The notes: generated by a model not told the origin, from the sequence alone. DNA of 64,000 nt from Plumapathes pennacea (GCA_964036295.1 OZ038464.1:20473443-20537442); one strand, 5' to 3'; shown: positions 50,044 through 62,539, numbered from the stretch's first letter. Numbers and translations: made by a program.

Positions 50044-52752
50044 ATGAAGTCTTTGCTGTCAATTCTGCTGTTCCTTGTAGCCGCATATGGAGAGGATTTA
50101 TCGTCTGAGTTTACAAACTCTGCATCTCTTGACGAAGATTCTAAAGTGCTGCTCTACTGGAGCGTGGATTCCAGCGACAACACCGTGCACTTTGCAGTGC
50201 AGGTTCAAACAACTGGCTGGGTTGGGTTTGGAATTTCGTCGGGTCAAGGCAAAATGAAAGGCGCTGATATCGTCATTGGATGGTTGAAGGATGGAAAGAC
50301 ATATTTTTCAGTAAGTAGTTTCGGAAAGGGTGGGATATGCGTGGGGATATTCGGCAAAGGTTGAAACAATCAGCCCAATTATTATAATTACCGACGAAAG
50401 CGGGCGATTCATTAGTTATTTTACGGTCACGCGACCGCAAACTTAAAGCACGGAGCTCTGCCCGCTCGGTGAGGCTTCAGAGCTGAAAATGCACAGCCGA
50501 AGTATTATTTCGTGCACCAGAGCAGTCACGATTCTCAAACTGTTGATGATTGCAAAGTGCAAGCGAACGGTAGCTGTGATGTGCGAGACTACAACGAACT
50601 GCACCAGCATAACTTATGCATGAGTCATCCATGAGCAAGACAGCGCCTTGTCATGGGACAGCTGTCAAATACCGAATCAATCTCTATCGGCAAATCAGTT
50701 CACCTTGACCCACATACATCAAAAATTAACACGTTTAGTTACAAAGAAGAAAGCTGTAATGACACCAAAACGCTGATACGTTATGTCCTGGGGAAAAATC
50801 AATAAAATTTGAAACTGAGGCCTGTTTCAAGCGTCGAACTTCACATGCGTCGAGTACAATGTAAAAGATAAAACATAAGAATTATAATCGTTTTAAAACA
50901 CCAGAGGAACTGTTGTAGCCTTTTGACTTGTCTATTGTTCGATGTCTCAAGGATCAACTTTAATCAAAATAAAGAATCAAGGCACGCCAAACGGTCTAAA
51001 AATACATTTACCTACACTTCCGTAATTCGATTACACTTCTGAGCGGTAATGTTCTCTTTTTCTGATTTTTTCCTTTGAAAAAATCAGTCTTACGTGTACA
51101 CGAGGGTTAAAAAAAGATGATTGGAAAGTGTTCACATAAAGCAACTTAAAACTCATCTGGAATATTTTGCTGGACCGTTCTAACGTCACTTCACTATGGG
51201 ATACTTCGACACGTGCGGGGAGGGGAGATACAAAACTGGAAGCCCATATCTTTTTATTGTCATGGATGGGCACGGGTAGCTCTGTAATACTGTTTTAGTC
51301 TGCATCAAGCGATAACGATCTGACATTGGCACATCGAATTTTTAGAATTTTTATATGGTTGTTTGAATTCTGCGATGATTGTAATGATTTCTTCACGCAG
51401 GTGAAATAACTAATATCGACTCTGATATTGGTGGTAATACGGATTGTTGGTGGTTGCAGGGTTGTGCTGTGAGACGTTATCATGTAGCAGGGAGTCAAGG
51501 TTTCGGCTCAAATCCTCCCTCGCATTCAATGTTATCTCCTCGAGCAGGCGTAATGCTCAACTCAAACATTGAACCAGGACAGGGGAGGTATAATGTTTGT
51601 AATCGTCATAATGACTTCGACCACGATGTGAATCAATCTCTGAGCGTAATTCTATTAAACTTAGTTAACCGGAAAATCTCACACATTTTCAGGATCGTCA
51701 CGGTACAGGTTATTCTTTACCACCCAAAGATGACTCTCAGGACTTCAAACTGACCGACTCCGAGGAAAAAGATGGAAAAACTACTTTGAAGTTTAAACGC
51801 AAGATAGATACATGTGATCCGCAAGATAACAAGATTAAGGTATTAGTAGCGATAAGGGTGACGAACACAATATATATACATGTCACTGTACAAATGCCTT
51901 AACCTTTACGTCCTCAATTTTGAAACAAATTCTCTCTACCATTCACGAAGAAGGAATTTGGGTGGCACACAGAGGATTAGAGACTTAGTATTTCACAGTG
52001 AAAACAGGGGGCTCTATTATGGCAAGCACACACAAAAATATATGTTTCATTTACTTTGCGTTTGTGCTTGCGTCGCCTGTTTTCACAGACGCGTATCTCT
52101 TGTGCTTGTGCTTAACATGCTTCAGTTGCTTCCCGACCCAATATTTAGATTTTGATGATATTCTGTTTTCTTTACTCCATATGTCATCTAGGATGAGACG
52201 ACCAAAGTGATATTCGCTTATCACCCCGATGATCCCAGTTCTCCAGACGATATACCGAAGCACGCTGTCAAGGGCGCCCGCAGTTTAATGTTACTGAACG
52301 TGAAAAAGGCGCCAAAACTTCCAGACAACTTGAAACACTTTGACTTGCTGAACAACCAGGTGAGTTAAGAGGAGATGTGAATTGGAGAAGAAGTTGATAA
52401 TCTACCTCGTCTCTAAAAATTATAAGATGGTCTCTGCCTTTCTGCCTTTAAAAGGCGCAATTTTATTACTCACTTTTAATTGTTCAGTTTATTCACCTTG
52501 TTTCAGACTCAGCCGGCTGTCTGTCTCTAAGAGGGGCACTTTAGTCACTCGATTTTGTTCTAAATTAACACATCATTGTTTCAGACCAAATTGCCGGCAA
52601 ATGACACGACATATTGGTGCACAGCATTCGAGATTCCGAAATTTGAAAAGAAACACCACATCGTCAAGGTAGGCACATCATCAAGGAAGCCGCCCAACAT
52701 TACGATCTAACAGTTGCGTTGTGTTATAGATGGAGGCATAGTATTAAACATT

Positions 52753-52783
<31 letters not shown>

Positions 52784-55119
52784 AGATGGAACCGATCGTA
52801 CAGAAAGGAAACGAAGGAATAGTGCACCATGTCGTGGTTTACCAATGCCCTAACAATTTCCCGCCAAAAAATGCCAGCCACTCGTCACCGTGTAGTTCTC
52901 CCGACATGCCTCCCGCAGTTCTAAAGTGTCAAGGCATGACACCAGTTGCAGTCTGGGCCATAGGAGGATCGGTTAGTATTGGAAATTATTTAATTATTGA
53001 GTTCATGGTCAGGTGTCACTTGTACGGAATACACACATATGCACTGCACTAAGCAAGCACGCGGACTGTAACTAAATAATTACACACCTGAGAAAAGGCC
53101 ATTTTCTAATACTTGTTTCTAGAGTAAAGAAAATATCCAACTTTGTATTTATAGTTGTTGGGTTGGTCAGGTGTCCTAGCATCCTCGGAGACTCAGGTGC
53201 AGATCGTGGAGCGGCGGGCAAAACGGCGGCGGAGGGGGAGGGGAAGAGGGAGAAAACGGGAGCTCTTTTCCCTCCTTCCCCTTTTCTCCCTCTCCCCCTC
53301 CCCTTCCGATTTGCCCGCCACTCCATGATCTGCCCCTGGGTCTCGTAGGATGGTGTCCTAGTGTAATCATAGCTTATATTAGCGACTTCTTTGTTTCAAA
53401 GATGGATTAATTGGCCATTAATTCAATCCTGTAGCCATTTTACATGCCAGAGCACGTGGGTATTCCACTTGGTACAGATGACAGTCCAAAGTACGTTGTC
53501 ATGGAAATGCATTACGACAACCCAGACGAGAGAGACGGTACGTGGTGTATGTGCGTGATGTTACTTAGACGGGAATTCTTTAAATTGGTTTCATTATTTC
53601 ATTAATAGTTCATTGATTGATTGATTGATTGATTGATTAGTTGATTGATCGATCGATTGATTGATTGATTGATTGATTAATTAATTAATTGAATAATTGA
53701 ATGATTGATTGATTGTTTGGTTGGTTGGTTGGTGGTTGGTTGGTTGAATGATTAAGATGGCACCATTCTGACGTCAGGCTGATTTTCATGTCCTATACTC
53801 GCTGCGAAACCAATCAGATCGTTTGTACCATTTTATACTGTGTTATTTTATAGATATTGTCGACAGCTCCGGCTTCCGTTTTTACTACACCGAAACCATC
53901 CGAAAGCATGACGCGGCGGTCCTCTTTACTGGATCAGTATTTGGCCCTTACATGACTATTCCACCGAAACAGTCCAAGTGGGAGATTAAAGGATATTGTC
54001 CTGCGGCCTGCACAAGAGAGGTAAACAAACAACAGACCGAAACAAACAAACAAACAAGAATTTCTAGCAATGGGTTCTGGCAAGACTAATATTGACAATC
54101 TTCGTCTTTAACTTCAATCTTCGTCTTTAATCTTCGTGTTTATAACCTTCACCCTCTTTCCAAAGGCAAGTTAAACTGCAACCTTTGAAAGCTTCAAACT
54201 CCTGCACTGTCAAATGCGGCTGTAGCTGCCACGCAACGCACCCCCCTACCCCCCCTCTTACGGCTGCGTAGGAGACTAACGGCTCAACTCAGTGGAGATT
54301 CCCCAAACGCAAAACAACTCGAAAGGGCAAACTAGATCTATTTTTTAGATGTGAAACACTTTTCAATTCATTGGCGTATAAAATACAATGTTTAAAATAC
54401 AAATGTACCCAATGGCTTTATGGCTTTTTTTAGGGGATGAAGAATTATGAACTACCTTCAGGAGGAGTAAACGTATTTGCCGTATTGCTCCATACCCATC
54501 TAGCAGGTAAATATGACCAGACGTTAACTGTTGTATTTTTCTCGCCGACTAAAGATTATATAGCAATAGTTTGTGACTCTCTACGATCAACGTTTCTTAT
54601 TTTGAGTCAGCATTCAAAATTTAGAAATGGCAAAGACAGTTATTGCCATATATTATCGAACCCCGCTATTTCGAACTCGGTTAATTCGAAGTCCCCGTTA
54701 TTTGAAAGTCAAGCCAAATCCGCTTAGATTTACCGTTATTTTTTCAGTCATTTACTATCGGCTATTTCGATCTCTGCCGCCTGATTGACCTACTTTCAAT
54801 TGGCAGGTCGGGCAGTACGACTACGCCATATCCGGAACAAAGTAGAACTTCCGGAACTTGCTCGAAACGACAACTACGACTTCAATTTCCAGGTAAAAAG
54901 GAAAAGACAGCAAATAAGATATAAAACGCTGTCATTTTTATTCAAGTGTATTAAATTACATTGAATTGCGTGTGCATTAGTGTAGTAGATTAAAGTTACG
55001 AAATGATTTGCTGGTCATAATATTTGGTGTTTTTATTCATAGGAATATCATATCTTAAGGAATGAAGTGCAGATCAAACCGGTATTATATTACACTACTA
55101 CTGCTACTAATACTATTAA

Positions 55120-55160
<41 letters not shown>

Positions 55161-55172
55161 ATACTATTACTG

Positions 55173-55223
<51 letters not shown>

Positions 55224-58200
55224 GCATAGTTATCGGTCATTTGGCACACTTTTCGGTTAAAGTTATAATACGCATTGCTTCATCAAATGCACAGCAGTTG
55301 GCACGAAACTTAAGGGGTATTGGGAGAAACCTTAGCTGAACAGGTGGGTAAGGTATGGTAAAGATTTGCAACATCCCTGAAGAAATGGAGCATTTCTCCC
55401 GGAGGCTGTGTTTTCGGTCGGGAAACTTTGAAGCGGTCTACCACGTTACCATGGCAACGGATCTCAAAGCCATGCGCAGGAAAAATAGAACTTGGATAGG
55501 GCTATGCCCTGACGAAGTACGAATAGTTAGCCTTGGAATGGGAAAGAGCGGCGCAGTTAAGAAGTTCAGGGCCAGTTAACATCATACTGAAACATGGTCG
55601 ATCATTTCCCGAATTTAGTGTAAAAATAGGCAACTCAAATAACTCCCCAACGAATAGACCAAATGAAACCATTTTACTCATGATATGTTGGGCTGCCAAG
55701 GCAGACGTGATGGTGTGTTCGAGTGTGCAATCGATTACGTAATAGCCAAGATCTACGATTTTTCTGCGATAACGGTCCAAACGACCGGTGCTTTTCCCAC
55801 CACAATGCAATGGTGATCCAAAACTGTATGCAAGCACCACAGAAAATTGGACCAGAACTATTAAACAGTTTAGTTGAAGCTATCAAGAGCATGAATGTTC
55901 CATTCCTTATATGATTTAGTTTTACAATGAGCCGTGGGAATTTTTTAAACTTCGGCGCTCTGAGATTGCACTATTATGAACACTGAGCACTGGAAAAATA
56001 CCAAATGATCACAGTCGATGGTGTCTAATATTCTCTTTATCATATTGATGTGGGAGTTTGACTACTAGAGTTTTGAATTCCAAATGGACAAAAAACCTTA
56101 TAACTCAGATACTACTGACCGGTCTTATTCCCGCAAAAGTAAAATAATTTCGTCATTCATCCCATTTCATGGTAGATCTTTGTAAAAAGGTCTGTTTTAA
56201 TAGGCCCTCGGGTTTGCCCGACCATATAAACGAAAGAATAAGAATTTAGCGCTTCAGTCTGTTTAATAAGTGACAATTAGATAAGAAAATCACAGTGCCG
56301 GTTTCACTACACAATCATCTTCATAATACAATGGAATCCCGATAACTCGAACCTTCTAATCAAGGGAAACGAAAATTGGTTCGAGTTATCGGGAGTTATT
56401 GGGAGTAAAATTACAGTGTTAACAGGCGAAGGGGAAACGGCTTTTGGTTCGAGTTGTCGAGGGTTCGAGATATCGGGATTCCACTGTAAGTTCTCTTTAA
56501 CAAATAACGAGTTGAACATCAAAACGCCTTCATCAACAAAAGCACGTGCATTCATTATATGTATCCTACGTATTTATAATGTTCATAAACGTGTTCAGAC
56601 TAAACATGTTCGTCATCAGAATCATATCAGGCTAGTAACAGCCTCAAACATGCTCGTAATGAGAGTCAGTATGATCATCATCAGCATCAAGACTTCATGA
56701 TCATGTTCATCAATTGTGTTTATATCCGTGTTCATAATCAAACTCAAATGTGTTAACAGTGTTCGTAGTCACAGCATTAATCAGACTCGAAGATGCACAT
56801 AACGTCTTTCTCATTTGTTACGCTGCATCTGATAGTTCCTTCGCATGTGCTTAACCTTTTGGTAGGCCCTCTCTGCGCCTTCTGCCTCAACCATGTCGTG
56901 AGTATCTGGATTGATGCGGAGTTTTCTGATGATAGATGCCCTTGTGGGTACCCTTGCCCCGGTTATCTCAGATTGGCAAACAGACCTTATTTTCTCTGTG
57001 TTTGCCCTTGACCAGTGTCGCCGTCTCGAGCCCCAGCTGGCAGTCTCAGATGGCGGAATGACGTTAGAAAACCCAGAGAGCAGCGTTACCTCGTCGTCAT
57101 CTTGAGATTCCAAGGAGGCTCTCTTCTTATGGTCATCCATTGGCTGGGGTCCCTTCACATCAGACTCCATGCCCTGCTGTTGATCTTTAGGTTTCTTCTT
57201 CGTGGAGGAACACTCATCCACGTCAAGGAGAGTAGCTACAGTATCGTGCGCTTCTGACGCTGCCTTTATCTTGTTTACCAGGTTGTACCACCTGTCAGCG
57301 GTGCTCCGGCTGTGGCCCATCTTGCTTGCCAGGCTGTTCTTCTCTGGCGAGCTTAGACCTCTGGTATTGGTCACGACAAAGTGCCGTAACATGCTTGAGC
57401 AAAACGCTGACAGACTTTCCTCTCTCAGGCAACCTGTACATACAGCGAACTGTTTTAGGGCGTGGTGCACATGCGAGTTGGTATACGGCGATCCAGTTGA
57501 ATTGAGGAACATTGCATCTGTCTTGACTACCATTTTGTGCCAAGAGTGGGCGAAAATGATGGATGTACTTGCCTATCATCAGCTTAAGGTCGTTGGAGAA
57601 GTTGAGAATTAGTCCTCCTCTGGTTCTGGTTGTCTTCTGGTTAGAGATGTGGACGGTCCACTTGTCATCCACCATCCGGCCATTCTCGAAGGTGCTTAGG
57701 GTAATCTCGGCCACTGGGCCAGCCCTACTGGCATTCTCCATGTTGATGTTGTAGATTAAGAGGTTACGGACTGCAACCGCGTCCTCTGTGGTCAGCTTGT
57801 AGCGTCGTGGGTGCATGAGCATCTGTCTCATTTTCTGCACATGCTCTGAGGACTGGATGTTTTTCATTTCCTCTTTCGCTGGAAGATTTTTCTCGGCCTC
57901 CCATTCCACCTCAGCTCGTTGCTGTGCTATCGTTTTCCCCCACGCTTCTCTCCAGTTACTCTGGGCGTCTCTGAGATCTTCTAAAGCTTCCCTCTTCTCT
58001 GAGGACAGTGATTGGCGCATAGATTTCACGGCAAAGGACAGAAAACGCTGTAAGCTCGTAGAGTAGCAAGAGAGCGTTTTGCTGCAGTACCCCTGTGATC
58101 GGTCTTGTTTTCGCAGCTCTAGCTGGCGCTTGAAGAACTGCTTATAAACAAGGTCCTTCTTGAGGAATACATCCAGGTCTCGCGCGTCGGGGTCTACAGC

Positions 58201-59638
58201 CTTGGCGATGGTTGCCACATGATGGCACATTTGGCGAATCATGGCTGGTGATTTTTGGTGCCATCTGGGGTGGCAAGGTGTAAATTCCACCCTCTTAGCA
58301 CTACCTGAAAAGCAGACGTCGCTGTGCATGTGCCTTGGCTTCTGGCGCTTGTTCTTGTCCTGCTGTGGCTGTATGGGGGCGCACCTCTGCAGCCTCCCGG
58401 TCAGCTGATCGTTCTGCTGTTAGTGGAGCAGCAATCTCTTTCCTGGTTGCTGTAAGGGGACGTTCTGGTTGTACCGAATTGTCACTGTCCTGTTCCTTTT
58501 CCTGGTCTTGTTCTTCATCTTCTGGTCCAACAACTTGTAGAAGTTTATTTGCATACTGGCGCAAAAGAGACCTGGCGGAGCGCTCGTCATTCATACCCTT
58601 TGGTAGAAATGCCAAGTGTTTGCCAACACGGCAAAAGTGGTGGCTCTGGAGGGTTGACGTCAAGAAGGCAGCTCGCTGAGACAAATGTGGTTGCTTATCA
58701 TCAGTGAGAACCTGCTCTATCAGCAACTCAATTGCTTGAGCCAACCATTAAACTTTTTGTGCCGCCAGAAAAATATGCACGTAAAATTTGCTCGCGAAAC
58801 TAATAAGTATTTTTTTATTTTTCACTTCTTTTTGGCTGACTTTTACTCTTTCTGATATAAATCAAGGAACTACAAAAAGTCTGGTTCACATTCGATAGGC
58901 AGTTTTTGCGTTTCTAGCGGACAAATAAACAAACACACTCCAGATATTTATTGATTACACTTGGCAGCCTGTGCTATAGTCCACCCATTTGTGCAGAAAA
59001 TGCGCACTTTTGACCAAACCTCAGATCCTCTAAATCTTTCAGCAAACCTTACTGGGAGTATAGCGAAGGTGACAATGTAACATTTGACCATATAAATGAA
59101 GCCGCCCTTGAGAGATTAGCACAAATCAACGGTTAACAGATCAAAGTTTTCAAACAAAGGCCATACTATAGCTCGCTTCTGTGCTATATCTTTGTAACTT
59201 ATTTAGCAAAATAGGGCAAATGTGTTGCAAAACGTCCCATTCTAGTCCCAAGAAACTCGCCTGACAGTTTGAAGGGATTCTAAAATTTGAGAAAAATGCC
59301 AGTGCTATACTGAGTCCATGGCATTTCTGAAGAAAATGTACACTTTTTGCCAAACTTCAAAATGCTTTGAAACTCTCAAGACATTTCTCAATGAATAGAA
59401 AAGGTTGTATTCCTACGTTTGACCATAATAATGCGTGGGTTCTCAAGAAATACAAAATCTAGTCATGACCGGTCATGTTCCCATCATGACCGGTCACGTT
59501 CCCACCATGACCGGTCACGTTCCCAAATGACCGGTCACGTTCCCATCATGACCGGTCACGTTCCCAAATGACCGGTCACGTTCCCAAATGACCGGTCAAG
59601 TTCCCAAATGACCGGTCAAGTTCCCACAATAACCATGC

Positions 59639-59672
<34 letters not shown>

Positions 59673-61663
59673 AGCAGACTATCTCTTAGACTATCTCATT
59701 CTACCTTCTGCATCGCTACATACTTACTTTTTTGCAGTCGTTTCAAGAATATATACTGTCATTATCTTGGTGGGCTTTTTGGACTCGTATTAAACCCACC
59801 ACACTTTTAATGGCAACAAATTTAGTAATTCTCCCGTGAATCCACTGCTATGTTTTGTTTGTTGAATAAAGTTATTATACTTCTAACATATATACAGTTC
59901 ACTACCGCCACGGCATGTTAAAATGTCACTCTTATTTTGTATATTTTGTTTTCAGAACGATGAACTGGAAACTGTTTGCAGCTATGATACATCCGAAAGA
60001 TCAAAAGCAACTTTTGTGAGTTTACTATAATAACTTCTGTTTATTCAATCTACTCCTTCTCTGTTTCTTCTGTTTTACATAGTGCCTCTTATATACTCGT
60101 CCATTTGCAAAATATGACAATTGCTATATTTCAACTTACCACAGGGGGGAGAGTCTACACGAGAGGAAATGTGCGTTTCCTTTGTGTTATACTACCCTAA
60201 GATCAACCTCTTCAATTGCGCCAGTGTAGATATGGGTTTCAGCTTGTTCTACCAAAAATATTTCGGCAATTTCACGTGAGTTGCTCTCATTATTCTATTA
60301 TATTTGACCTTGATAAGCCATGGCTAGAAATAGCGGACACGCATGCGCATTAGGGGCTGCAATTTATTTGGCTTTCAGTGTAAACTAAACAAGAGACTCT
60401 ACCAGGGAGATGGACACAAAAATCATCGTACCTTTGAACTAGAGACTAAATAGCAAGCTGTTCAACCGGATTCTCTTATAATACAAGGATACCGAAAATA
60501 TTAACACAAAATCAGTGTAGCTGTCCATGGCCCGGTTTTTCGAAAGCCGATTAAGTTAATCCAGGATTAACGAAATTCTTTCTGACGACCTCTGCCGATA
60601 AAATGCAGGGTTTTGTTCAAATATGGATTAAAAAGCTTGTTTTAGCTGAATAAGTATCAAGGAAATCGTTGCAGGACAAAATCTTCACATTTTCAGGCTT
60701 ATAAATGACAAGAAAGTTTACACCTAATCCAGGATTAGCCTAATCGTGCTTTGTAAAACCGGGCCCATATGTACTTCTTGCGTATTTCCAATGTAAAGTT
60801 GCAAGAGTATGGCAGACAAGCTGAAAACGGCATACTGGATGAGAGTAGCTGACCGTTTTGCCTCCAAGTTGTTGAAATATCGAAGCTGTTCAATCGGTTC
60901 TTACTTCGAGAAAGGTCATTCTTCTGAACAAACTTAATGGTAACCCTCGGCACTTTGTATCTCTTGCGTTTTTGGATTATAAAGATGTGTTTTGTTGAAT
61001 TTAGCCGCACAATCACTCGATACGCACGCTTAGTGAAGCAAAGTTCGATGCTACTCGCAATCGGTTCTAGCTCCCTCTGATCGGCCCCGGCGATCGACCA
61101 AGTTGTTCAAAACAAACTGTGTAGCCTTGTGAGTAAACCATCCTGCAAAGTGCTCAGAATGTCCGCTATTTCTGGCCATGTTTACAAATGATCGCATTCC
61201 GTCTTCGCTTCTTTTTAATTTAGGAGCGATAAAGATGCTTACTCTCGACTCGAGTCTGCAAAATGGAATCAGACGATGGTGAAGAGCTTGAGAGACTTTT
61301 ACAAACAGGCGCCGGATTATTACTCCATGTGCTTCGGTCAAAATGGAAACGTAAGTATGAAAGCCCATGACGAACACCATATGAGGCACCATCGTCAAGT
61401 TGATGTAGTCACTGTGAAATTGCGGTTATAAGCGGCACCAAGTTATGTTTCTCCTTTAGATTTCCTCCCCCTTATCTTCCTTCTTCCTTTTATGTTTTTA
61501 GATGACGTACTCTGGTTTGGTTGATAAAGTGGCAATAAACGTGCCTTACACACCCAAGGACGTTTGCGGACCGCCTTCTTCAAGCGCAGTTAAACCCGTT
61601 GGTATTGATGCCGCCACGATGCTACTGGTGCTGTTCATGGCAGCGTGTATTAAGTTGCAGTAA
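50044..61663 (+). CDS. MOXD1-like: MOXD copy C: DBH-like copper monooxygenase (14 exons)
   Basis: Secretory-pathway copper, ascorbate-dependent monooxygenase of the DBH/PHM/MOXD family; the substrate of MOXD1 is unknown. Exons: 50044-50310, 51693-51839, 52192-52359, 52585-52668, 52786-52971, 53435-53537, 53854-54020, 54434-54506, 54807-54892, 55043-55081, 59956-60015, 60145-60275, 61224-61350, 61502-61663. All borders are GT..AG and in phase; 599 aa (human MOXD1 613). Residues 1-16 are a signal peptide; a DOMON domain follows (SSGQGKMKGADIVIGW). CuH-site ligands: H236-H237 (VHHVVVYQC) and H291 (PEHVG). CuM-site ligands: H394 and H396 (LLHTHLAG) and M469 (REEMC). All are intact. The C-terminus ends in a hydrophobic stretch (MLLVLFMAACIKLQ), suggesting a GPI or membrane anchor. 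Intron 10 is swollen to 4.9 kb by a mobile element. Exon 10 ends at CCG|GTATTA, beside the triplet array; this junction is the least certain. Confidence 0.9.
52754..52785 (+). repeat. TTG microsatellite serving as splice-acceptor tract
   Basis: A run of about nine TTG triplets ends in TTGTAG directly at the exon 5 boundary of MOXD C, taking the place of a pyrimidine tract. Confidence 0.8.
53171..53350. repeat. GC-rich foldback element in MOXD C intron 5
   Basis: Arms GCAGATCGTGGAGCGGCGGG and GCCCGCCACTCCATGATCTG are reverse complements with few mismatches, framed by TGTCCTAGCATCC / GGATGGTGTCCTA. The centre is purine-rich then pyrimidine-rich (GGGGGAGGGGAAGAGGGAG against CTCCCTCTCCCCCTCCCC). 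The matching intron of copy B keeps only the right-hand end (CCTGGGTCTCCTAGAAAGAT), consistent with loss or partial excision there. Confidence 0.75.
53609..53745. repeat. ATTG tetranucleotide repeat
   Basis: Imperfect GATT/ATTG array grading into TTGG units, within intron 6 of MOXD C. Not present in copy B, where this region is deleted. Confidence 0.9.
55086..55222. repeat. ACT/CTA triplet array, left part
   Basis: About 40 ACT/CTA triplets with some ATT/GCT variants. The array resumes at about 59639-59671 after a 4.4 kb insertion; the unique sequence beyond it matches copy B (47280 onward), so the two parts were one array. Confidence 0.92.
56327..56488. repeat. pogo/Tigger-like MITE
   Basis: Inverted ends CAATGGAATCCCGATAACTC / reverse complement of the right end CAGTGGAATCCCGATATCTC, both continuing GAACC, flanked by TA on each side. 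The CAGTGGAA...TCGA... design is typical of pogo-superfamily ends. About 162 bases, no coding capacity. Confidence 0.82.
56811..58744 (-). pseudogene. Crypton-like tyrosine recombinase, frame-broken
   Basis: Three minus-strand frames follow each other: 58744-58301, 58329-57295 and 57533-56811. In order they show a charged N-terminal region, an Arg box (ENASRAGPVAEITLSTF), a Lys strand (SNQKTTRTRGG), an Arg-His box (MLRHFVVTNTRG), a MGHSRSTADRWYN motif with the presumed nucleophilic Tyr, and a basic C-terminal tail. Together these fit the R-K-RH-H-Y layout of the tyrosine recombinase fold. The first His of the usual HxxR box is not seen. The recombinase core changes frame near 57535, a single-base-scale break. 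The 58301-58329 overlap is either a second break or a small intron (a CTTTTCAG acceptor-like site is nearby). The element class (Crypton rather than DIRS) is inferred from the lack of a reverse transcriptase. Antisense to the MOXD host gene. Confidence 0.75.
59461..59635 (+). repeat. Minisatellite of palindromic TGACCGGTCA boxes
   Basis: Eight tandem copies of a 20-21 base unit, TGACCGGTCA(C/A/T)GTTCCCA plus a 2-3 base variable end. The first ten bases of each unit are a perfect palindrome. It lies about 0.7 kb upstream of the recombinase reading frame, at the edge of the insertion. Confidence 0.92.
60529..60765. repeat. MITE with GGCCCGGTTTT ends in MOXD C intron 12
   Basis: Inverted ends GGCCCGGTTTTTCGAAAGCC then GATTAAGTTAATCCAGGATTA on the left, mirrored by TAATCCAGGATTAGCCTAAT and TTTGTAAAACCGGGCC on the right. 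About 237 bases. A fragment like its inner end (TGGATTAACTTAATCCAGG) occurs at about 30873. Confidence 0.82.
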
Positions 61664-62514
61664 ACTGCCGCCTAAAGCCATTTCTCCCACCATTTTTAGG
61701 CGATCGGAAACTGATAAACTTGATTTTGAAGCCATTAATCAATGCAATAGAATAAAGGGAGAGAGTCGATTCTCTACATACCTTGTTGCCCGCTTCTGTT
61801 TCTGCCCCCGCACCCTCTCCTGCTCCTGCTTCCCACTCCCGATTCCGATCCCACATCTTTTTATGATCGCATTCCCGATCCCTATCCCAATCTCACTCTC
61901 GCACTCTCTTTCCTGTGGGTATTGGATTTACAGGGATGTGAGTGCGGGAATGAGAGTGGTATTGAGAATCCAACTCCCAATCCCGCTTCCACACTCTCTT
62001 CTCTGTAAGTATAGAACTTGGAGGGATGTGAGTGCGAGATCGCGAGTGGGATTGGGAATCCAACTCCCAATCTCAATTCCAAACCCAATCCCGCTTCCGC
62101 ATACACATCCTTGTAGGTCCTACACTTATAAACCATAAGACGTGAGGATATATTATAAACATAGCCTGCGTAGCTGGCGGTCTCATTCGATGCGGTTGAA
62201 CAGTGTTCACGGGCGCCATTTTGTGCTGATGGCGGATGGGAGACTGAGGTCGAGTGACAAAATTACGGGGCGGGGGGAGGGGGGCGGGGGCGTGGGAAAA
62301 GACGGCTATTATAAACACGGCTTTATGGACCCGGGGGTGGGGATTTATTTGACCGCCAAAAATCCGCGAAAAGTTCAAATGTCGGGGTCAAATGCCCAGT
62401 CTGAATTCAAATGTTTACATTTGTTTTCATTACTCTCTGCGAGCTGTTCAGCTTACAGGGAATTGGCCTGTTTTCCGCAACAAACCACCCTTGGGGGGGA
62501 GGGGGGGTACACTA
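61664..62514. repeat. MOXD C 3' flank with repetitive CTCCC block
   Basis: 3' UTR and downstream region of copy C, matching copies A (43993-44440) and B (48421-48860). The CTCCCAATCCCG block is longest here (about 61790-62140) and internally repeated, with several TACAGGGATGTGAGTGCG(G/A)-type boxes in both orientations. Shared GCGAAAAGTTCAAATG sequence ends the block near 62390. Confidence 0.7.
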
Positions 62515-62539
62515 AGGCAGATTTTGCTCGCTAAATTTG

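Larger units (their letters stand above)
55223..59638. mobile_element. 4.4 kb insertion with tyrosine-recombinase element
   Basis: Block that interrupts the triplet array in MOXD C intron 10. It contains, on the minus strand, a decayed tyrosine recombinase gene (56811-58744), a pogo-like MITE (56327-56488) and a minisatellite of TGACCGGTCA boxes (59461-59635). A related single box, TGACCGGTCTTATTCCC, lies at about 56115 and a weaker one near 55779. Exact ends were not fixed: Crypton-type elements lack terminal inverted repeats, and none was seen. More than one insertion event is likely within the block. Confidence 0.7.

Noticed and set aside
51454-51600. Possible extra exon between MOXD C exons 1 and 2
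   Set aside because: Residues do not match the MOXD family, and exon 1 joins 51693 directly in phase, giving the expected DOMON sequence.
55067-55339. Poly-threonine open frame continuing MOXD C exon 10
   Set aside because: It is read-through into the triplet array; the exon ends at CCG|GTATTA and the next MOXD residues are found at 59956.
55355-55914. Short plus-strand frames between the triplet array and the recombinase
   Set aside because: Several frames, each broken and without recognised motifs; probably decayed mobile DNA, not a gene.
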